The translations under genes and the position numbers were made by a program. 10,970 bases of DNA from Fidelibacterota bacterium REDSEA-S14_B6 (GTDB lineage Bacteria; Fidelibacterota; Marinisomatia; Marinisomatales; S15-B10), in assembly GCA_001626655.1 (NCBI GenBank), contig LUOC01000064.1:1-10970 (forward strand), written 5' to 3'. Shown here piece after piece: positions 6,713 to 10,970 of this stretch (the first letter of the stretch is position 1; every line of letters begins with the position of its first letter). A model generated the notes under the pieces. The model did not search any database, was not told the DNA's origin, and saw nothing but the letters and a program-made list of their open reading frames with translations.

Positions 6713-8811
6713 AATCGGGTCAGTTTTTCATTATTTTCTTGGCAACAGCGTCACTGACCGGACAAATAGCCGTTCGCTCTGAAATGGTTGCACCGGTAGT
6801 TGTGGATGGCGATACGTTAGACAATGCATTTACAGGCGGTTTTAATCGACCGGTTTCTCAGTTTCTTGATTGGGACGATAATGGATTGATTGATCTTTTT
6901 ATTACCGATGCAGATTCACGCATACAGCACTTTGAACAGAATGGGTTGTCACCCAGTTCGTTCTTCCTGCATACACGATCCTTTCGAGAAATTTCTGTCG
7001 GCTTTTGGTTTAGATTCATTGATTATGATCGTGACGGTGATTATGACCTGATTCACAGTGGTTTCACGCCACTTATAGAGGGGGCTTTCTCTCTGTTCGT
7101 CTACGAAAACGTGGATGATGATCTACAGTTCAGAACAGACAGACTGTTGGATGATACGGGACGACCGTTGGTTGTTGGTGCTGTTATGATCCCCACTTTC
7201 TCTGACCTGGATGGGGACGAATGGCCGGATCTGATGGTTAGTAGCGTTGCTGGAACGGTCACCAAATACAAAAATCTGGGTATCCGAAATCAACTTCCTC
7301 TGTTTCAATTTGAAACGAACGCCTTTCAAGATATCATGATTATATCAGCATATGGCAGAAACAAACGACACGGTGCGGGCTCGATTGAATTTTTTGATAT
7401 TGATGCAGATGGAGACAACGATCTTTTTTGGGGAGAGATGTATCAATCGGGCCTTTTGTTTCTTGAAAATCGCGGGACGGCAACCCATCCCGATATTAAT
7501 GACAGTTTAATGATTGTGGATTATCCTCCAGAGGCAGTTTTCGAAACTGCCGGTTTCAATGTGACACGCTTTGTCGATCTCGATAAGGATGGAGACAGTG
7601 AACTGTTTGTAAATGTGCAGTCCGGTGTCTTTGGAACCGATTATGTCGATAATTTCCTGTATTTCGAAAATACCGGGAGCGATTCCCTCCCATTTTTCCG
7701 GCACAACACTGATAGGTTTATTGCCGCACTCGATTTCGGTTCGGCCAGTGCTCCCGTTTTTGCTGACATCGATGATGATGGTGATGACGATCTCTTTGTC
7801 GGAAATGAATTCAATGATTTACTTTCCGGATTTAGAGGGACAGTTTTCTTTTTCAGGAACAGGGGCGATCAGTTTTCACCATCCTTTGTACTTGAAGATT
7901 CAACCTATTTTGCTGAACTCACAGGGAACAATCTTGTCCCCACATTTGGCGATCTGGACTATGATGGTGATCTGGATGCAATTGTAGGCGACTGGAATGG
8001 TGATTTGTATCATTATGAAAACTCGGGAACTTCACAAACCCCGGTTTTCGAGTACAAAGGTCAATACCTGAACATTGATGTGGGACAGAGGGCACATCCT
8101 TCGCTGGGTGATCTTGATAGGGATAATGATTTAGATTTGGTTGTAGGGACAGATGATGGCAAGATCTTCTTATGGAGAAATTCAGGCTCCCCGGAAATCG
8201 CTGAGTTTCAGCTGGAAGATGACAGTTTTCTCAAAGAGGAGGAGCTTGGTCGCATGCTTACGCCTGAAATTGTTGACATCGATTTTGACGGGAAGATGGA
8301 TCTAGTGATCGGCAATGCTGGAGGGTTACTCTTTTCTGCGTTCGAAACTAACGGCAGTTGGATTCCAGCAGAGTTTGATGCAATCCCCTACGCCGGACCC
8401 CAACTTGCACCGGCAGTATCGGATCTAAACAACGATGGAAGAGTTGAGATGGCGATAGGTTCACTGCATGGTGGTCTACAACTCTTCGAGGTAGAGGCTT
8501 CGATGAAAACTGATATTTCGATTTTTCTCCCTCGTAAGATGAGGCTACTTCAAGCATATCCAAATCCATTTAACAGTGAATTAGCCATTTCTGTGGAGGT
8601 CAAATCACCGGGCTCAATCGATATTTCTGTCTACAATCTTCTTGGTCAAAAAATTGAAACCATATTTAAGAATCCTCTTCATGCCGGTGTTCATCAGTTT
8701 TTCTGGCAAAGTAATAACCTCCCATCGGGTATATATCTTCTTATGGCCACAACTTCAAGTGTTGGTGATTCTCGAGAGAAACTGATTCAAAAGATTGTCA
8801 ATATCAAGTGA
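6709..8811 (+). CDS. Secreted FG-GAP/VCBS propeller protein with T9SS sorting domain
   Basis: A 700-residue exported protein. Residues 1-19 are a signal peptide (MKSGQFFIIFLATASLTGQ). The body holds ten Asp-rich DxDxDGxxDL calcium-binding loops of the FG-GAP/VCBS kind, starting near 54, 105, 166, 230, 290, 353, 415, 468, 523 and 572, so about 50-65 residues apart; examples are DYDRDGDYDL and DIDDDGDDDL. This implies one or two beta-propellers, related to integrin alpha repeats. The end (about 617-700) starts YPNPFN and continues through VYNLLGQKIETIF and LPSGIYLLMA, a type A T9SS C-terminal sorting domain, which sends the protein across the outer membrane to the surface or medium. The start overlaps the cytochrome stop by 4 bases. 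The gene is AT-rich (22/60 G+C at 7381-7440). A binding or adhesion role is inferred only. Confidence 0.94.
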   Translation: MKSGQFFIIFLATASLTGQIAVRSEMVAPVVVDGDTLDNAFTGGFNRPVSQFLDWDDNGLIDLFITDADSRIQHFEQNGLSPSSFFLHTRSFREISVGFWFRFIDYDRDGDYDLIHSGFTPLIEGAFSLFVYENVDDDLQFRTDRLLDDTGRPLVVGAVMIPTFSDLDGDEWPDLMVSSVAGTVTKYKNLGIRNQLPLFQFETNAFQDIMIISAYGRNKRHGAGSIEFFDIDADGDNDLFWGEMYQSGLLFLENRGTATHPDINDSLMIVDYPPEAVFETAGFNVTRFVDLDKDGDSELFVNVQSGVFGTDYVDNFLYFENTGSDSLPFFRHNTDRFIAALDFGSASAPVFADIDDDGDDDLFVGNEFNDLLSGFRGTVFFFRNRGDQFSPSFVLEDSTYFAELTGNNLVPTFGDLDYDGDLDAIVGDWNGDLYHYENSGTSQTPVFEYKGQYLNIDVGQRAHPSLGDLDRDNDLDLVVGTDDGKIFLWRNSGSPEIAEFQLEDDSFLKEEELGRMLTPEIVDIDFDGKMDLVIGNAGGLLFSAFETNGSWIPAEFDAIPYAGPQLAPAVSDLNNDGRVEMAIGSLHGGLQLFEVEASMKTDISIFLPRKMRLLQAYPNPFNSELAISVEVKSPGSIDISVYNLLGQKIETIFKNPLHAGVHQFFWQSNNLPSGIYLLMATTSSVGDSREKLIQKIVNIK

Positions 8812-8813
8812 GG

Positions 8814-8841
8814 TTGTGAAACTTTTTTTGATTAATATCAT
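8814..8841 (+). promoter_or_regulatory. Weak promoter candidate for htrA
   Basis: TTGTGA (8814-8819), a 16-base AT-rich spacer containing seven consecutive T, and TATCAT (8836-8841) could form a -35/-10 pair ahead of the protease gene. The gap between the two genes is only 65 bases, and no hairpin terminator closes the preceding gene, so read-through is equally possible. Confidence 0.25.
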
Positions 8842-8867
8842 TAAGGTTTATGAAACAACGATATAAA

Positions 8868-8872
8868 AGGAG
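8868..8872 (+). promoter_or_regulatory. Ribosome-binding site deciding the htrA start
   Basis: AGGAG lies 4 bases before the ATG at 8877, inside the longer reading frame that opens at ATG 8850. The upstream ATG has only AAGG three bases ahead. The stronger site, and the typical signal-peptide start MKKYILVF, favour 8877. Confidence 0.6.
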
Positions 8873-8876
8873 TGCA

Positions 8877-10265
8877 ATGAAAAAATATATACTTGTCTTC
8901 ACCCTCTTGATTTTTGTGAGTTTGCATGGCCAATCGGCCAAATACTTTAGTGAAACCTTCGCAGATGTGGTAAAGAATGTCAATCCCGCCGTCGTGACCA
9001 TCACCAGTGAAAAGGTCCAATCAGGCCGGTTCCAGCACCCTTTTGAAGAGTTCTTCGGAGACGATTTTTTCCGTTACTATTCCCCTGAACGTGAACGCCG
9101 GAGCCAGGCCCTCGGCTCCGGCGTCATTGTAGACGCCGTAAACGGTTATATCCTTACCAACAACCACGTGGTTCAAGATGCCGATGAGATATCCATCTTC
9201 CTTATGGACGAGCGCGAGTTTGAAGCCGAAGTGGTCGGGACAGATCCAAAGAGCGATCTTGCCGTTCTCCGAATCGACGCTGACAATCTCACCGGCGTCA
9301 GGCTCGGGGACTCTGACGGCCTCGATGTAGGAGAGTGGGTTCTCGCCATCGGAAGTCCCTTCTCCGCGAACCTGAGCCACACGGTAACTGCCGGAATCGT
9401 CAGCGCTAAAGGGAGGAGCAGTGTGATCGGCGGCGTCGATTATCAGGATTTTATTCAGACTGATGCGGCTATCAATCCGGGGAACAGCGGCGGCGCGCTG
9501 GTCAACCTTGAAGGGAAACTCGTCGGTATCAACACTGCAATCGCCACGGGCGGTTATATGCGAAGTAACGCCGGAGTTGGCTTTGCCATTCCGTCGAACC
9601 TTGCCAAGAGAATTATGGACGACCTGATCTCGGAGGGGCGTGTCATTCGTGCCTGGCTGGGAGTCTTTATACAGGATGTGAATGATGGGATCGCCAAGGC
9701 GCTCGACCTTCCGGACCGGAGCGGAGCCGTGGTCACGGAGGTGGTGGACGACAGTCCAGCGGAGAAAGCCGGTTTCAAAGTGGAGGATGTGGTCAGATCC
9801 TTCGGCGGCACCAAAGTGCGTGACTCATCTCATTTGAAGAATCTTGTCTCTTCTTCTCAACCAGATTCAAGAGAGGCGGTCGAAATCATCCGGCGGGGGC
9901 GGAACAGGACGCTTCGCGTGAACCTTGTGGAACTCCCTGAGGAAGATGTCATCTTCGCCTCCCGCTCAGCTCCTTCATCGCTGGCGCTGGGGATGCGCGT
10001 GGAGGATCTGGACGCCTCCACATCCAGAAGGTTTAGGTTGGGGGAGGAAGAATCCGGCGCAGTGGTGGTAGAGGTGTCGTCATCTGGAGCCGCCTCGCGA
10101 GCAGGCGTGCAGCCCGGCGATATTATCAAGCGCGTCGGCGATCGAGAAGTTGATTCAGCTCGTCAGCTCAGAGACGCCCTTTCAAAGCTCGATGATGAAG
10201 AGTCAGTCCTGCTGCTAATCAGACGCCGTGGTGGTTCGATTTTTCTGCCCGTCGATCTGAACTGA
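8877..10265 (+). CDS. degQ: HtrA/Deg-family periplasmic serine protease with two PDZ domains
   Basis: Envelope quality-control protease or chaperone for misfolded proteins. With ATG 8877 (462 aa) residues 1-19 form the signal peptide, ending near SLHGQSAKYF. The trypsin-like domain has His97 (in ILTNNHVVQD), Asp127 (in SDLAVLRID) and Ser204 (in AINPGNSGGALVN), so the triad is intact. The LA-loop region is short, with FEEFFGDDFFRYY (56-68). PDZ1 begins about 259 (RAWLGVFIQDV) and PDZ2 about 369 (LALGMRVEDL), ending at the C-terminus, the arrangement of DegP/DegQ. The linker between them includes ELPEEDVIFASRSAPSS. A longer form from ATG 8850 would add MKQRYKRSA. G+C rises sharply relative to the preceding gene (41/60 at 10081-10140). 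The gene is followed by a strong terminator. The family is certain; whether it is best called DegP, DegQ or HtrA is not. Confidence 0.95.
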   Translation: MKKYILVFTLLIFVSLHGQSAKYFSETFADVVKNVNPAVVTITSEKVQSGRFQHPFEEFFGDDFFRYYSPERERRSQALGSGVIVDAVNGYILTNNHVVQDADEISIFLMDEREFEAEVVGTDPKSDLAVLRIDADNLTGVRLGDSDGLDVGEWVLAIGSPFSANLSHTVTAGIVSAKGRSSVIGGVDYQDFIQTDAAINPGNSGGALVNLEGKLVGINTAIATGGYMRSNAGVGFAIPSNLAKRIMDDLISEGRVIRAWLGVFIQDVNDGIAKALDLPDRSGAVVTEVVDDSPAEKAGFKVEDVVRSFGGTKVRDSSHLKNLVSSSQPDSREAVEIIRRGRNRTLRVNLVELPEEDVIFASRSAPSSLALGMRVEDLDASTSRRFRLGEEESGAVVVEVSSSGAASRAGVQPGDIIKRVGDREVDSARQLRDALSKLDDEESVLLLIRRRGGSIFLPVDLN

Positions 10266-10288
10266 CCAGGGCCGAAAACCGATTTCTG

Positions 10289-10315
10289 TAAGGGCTCCCT
10301 CGGGAGCCCTTTTTT
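10289..10315 (+). terminator. Intrinsic terminator after htrA
   Basis: AGGGCTCC (10291-10298), loop CTCG and GGAGCCCT (10303-10310) form a perfect 8-base stem, extendable by an A-T pair, followed by an uninterrupted T-run to 10315. It lies 24 bases after the htrA stop. The T-run is on the plus strand only, so it ends transcripts from htrA and insulates DUF2905-ileS. Confidence 0.93.
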
Positions 10316-10331
10316 CTTCCATCCTCGACGA

Positions 10332-10392
10332 GAAGTGAAGAGATGCCTCCCGTTGAATTGTTTTGAATTGGATCACTTCAAAGGTAACTTTG
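10332..10392. other. Leader region of DUF2905-ileS with small repeats
   Basis: The gap from the terminator to 10425 must hold the promoter of the next genes, but no convincing -35/-10 pair is visible. It contains a direct repeat TTGAATTG (10353-10360 and 10363-10370), 7-base inverted arms GAAGTGA/TCACTTC (10332-10338 and 10373-10379) and a small stem CAAAG-GTAA-CTTTG (10379-10392). ileS genes are sometimes controlled by T-box leaders; the long stem I and the antiterminator of a T-box are not seen here. Confidence 0.25.
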
Positions 10393-10424
10393 CAGGCTGA
10401 AAAATGATCGGTTTTGTAAGGTAA

Positions 10425-10640
10425 ATGGGTAAACTGTTTCTAATACTGAGCATAGTCTTTTTCGTGATGTGGATTGTCACTTCGTCCGGCGTCAATTTTC
10501 CGCTCCTTGGCAAGCTGGGAAACTTACCGGGCGACCTTCAATTCACTCGCGGAAACTTCTCGTTCCATCTGCCGCTGGGCTCCTCTATTCTTCTCAGCAT
10601 TGTTCTCACCATCCTTTTGAGACTCTTTTCGAAAGCCTGA
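10425..10640 (+). CDS. DUF2905 family small membrane protein
   Basis: A 71-residue protein with two predicted membrane helices. The first is residues 3-20 (KLFLILSIVFFVMWIVTS) and the second about 51-67 (GSSILLSIVLTILLRLF). They are joined by a short extramembrane segment with FPLLGKLGNLPGDLQFTRGNFSFHLPL (25-51). The P-G-D-(L/I)-x-x-x-RGN-(F)-x-F-x-x-P-L pattern and the length are those of DUF2905, a widespread bacterial family whose function I do not know. TAAGG just before the ATG at 10425 is a weak ribosome-binding site with tight spacing. The stop lies 3 bases before the ileS start, so the two genes are probably translationally coupled. Confidence 0.9.
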   Translation: MGKLFLILSIVFFVMWIVTSSGVNFPLLGKLGNLPGDLQFTRGNFSFHLPLGSSILLSIVLTILLRLFSKA

Positions 10641-10643
10641 GCC

Positions 10644-10970
10644 GTGCTCCAGAAAGTTGATCCCAAAGTCGATTTTGTTGAGCTCGAGCACAAGATTCTC
10701 AAGTTCTGGGCCGACTCGGATATATTCAGAAAGCGGAGCGAAATTAACCGCGGCAATGAAAAATGGTCATTCATCGATGGACCGATTACTGCCAACAATC
10801 CCATGGGCGTGCACCACGCTTGGGGCCGAACCTACAAAGACCTGTTCCTTCGCTACAAAGCGATGAAAGGATACGACCTCCGATTCCAGAACGGTTTTGA
10901 CTGCCAGGGCCTTTGGGTCGAAGTTGAGGTCGAGAAAGAGATGGGGTTTGAGAGCAAGAAAGATATCGAG
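10644..10970 (+). CDS. ileS: Isoleucyl-tRNA synthetase, N-terminal part with GVHH instead of HIGH (cut by window edge)
   Basis: Class I synthetase that charges tRNA-Ile. The frame is open from GTG 10644 to the window end (109 codons, no stop). Residues 11-34 form the N-terminal helix region (FVELEHKILKFWADSDIF), then WSFIDGPITANN (41-52), the ATP-binding signature and GFDCQGLWVEVEVEK (84-98), equivalent to GWDCHGLPIE of E. coli-type IleRS. Aligned without gaps from GP to KD, the canonical H-I-G-H falls on Gly55-Val56-His57-His58. The first and third positions are thus exchanged (GxHH). Family knowledge: such GxHH motifs occur in some bacterial IleRS2-type enzymes linked to mupirocin resistance. 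The KMSKS loop, editing domain and zinc site are outside the window. No good Shine-Dalgarno site; translation probably couples to the DUF2905 stop 3 bases upstream. Confidence 0.94.
   Translation, partial: MLQKVDPKVDFVELEHKILKFWADSDIFRKRSEINRGNEKWSFIDGPITANNPMGVHHAWGRTYKDLFLRYKAMKGYDLRFQNGFDCQGLWVEVEVEKEMGFESKKDIE

Noticed and set aside
7613..7987. Plus-strand frame of 124 codons inside the FG-GAP gene
   Set aside because: Overlaps repeated Asp-rich loops in another frame; the repeat structure keeps the frame open by periodicity, and the product resembles nothing.
6865..8455. Ten Asp-rich loops as a DNA repeat array
   Set aside because: They are protein-level calcium-binding repeats with diverged codons, not tandem DNA repeats or a CRISPR-like array.
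8823..8829. Run of seven T as a terminator of the FG-GAP gene
   Set aside because: No stable hairpin precedes it.
9021..9380. Minus-strand frame of 119 codons across htrA
   Set aside because: Fully inside the protease domain including the catalytic region; a shadow of a high-G+C gene.
10316..10424. T-box leader for ileS
   Set aside because: The stretch is too short for stem I and antiterminator, and no T-box consensus or second terminator is seen before the DUF2905 gene.

Overview
The window looks like chromosomal DNA of a free-living bacterium of the FCB (Bacteroidota/Chlorobiota/Marinimicrobia-like) assemblage. The strongest hint is a secreted FG-GAP protein ending in a YPNPFN-type type IX secretion (T9SS) sorting domain. 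Three putative lipoproteins, a class 2 OMP decarboxylase and an IleRS with a GVHH in place of HIGH fit, but do not fix, a lineage such as Marinimicrobia. There is no rRNA, tRNA, CRISPR array, transposase or integrase.

Layout: (1) 1-366, minus strand, the N-terminal part of a GNAT acetyltransferase cut by the window edge, divergent from everything else. (2) 491-3309, plus strand, a tightly packed run pyrF - pyrE - cyclophilin lipoprotein - patatin-like phospholipase, with gaps of 4, -4 and 3 bases. The first two genes make UMP from orotate. The patatin gene is damaged: its C-terminal end survives in another frame (3154-3309) and a block of the fold is missing. (3) 3310-3563 holds no convincing gene. 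(4) 3564-8811, plus strand, a TlpA/ResA-like thioredoxin, then a beta-propeller lipoprotein, a five-heme cytochrome c lipoprotein and a T9SS-exported FG-GAP/VCBS propeller. The last three are close or overlapping and look like one cell-envelope redox or surface module; the thioredoxin could serve cytochrome c maturation. (5) 8877-10265, a periplasmic HtrA/Deg protease with two PDZ domains, closed by a clear intrinsic terminator. (6) 10425-10970, a DUF2905 membrane protein followed after 3 bases by the start of ileS, cut by the window edge.

Base composition is uneven. Single 60-base lines counted by hand give 37/60 G+C in pyrF (841-900) and 41/60 in htrA (10081-10140), against 24/60 in the cyclophilin gene (1921-1980), 25/60 in the cytochrome (5761-5820) and 22/60 in the FG-GAP gene (7381-7440). 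The envelope genes may therefore have a different history or codon usage from the housekeeping genes around them.

Most worth a second look: the GVHH active-site motif in IleRS, the propeller/pentaheme/FG-GAP module with its Met- and His-rich propeller, and the internal deletion with frameshift in the patatin gene.
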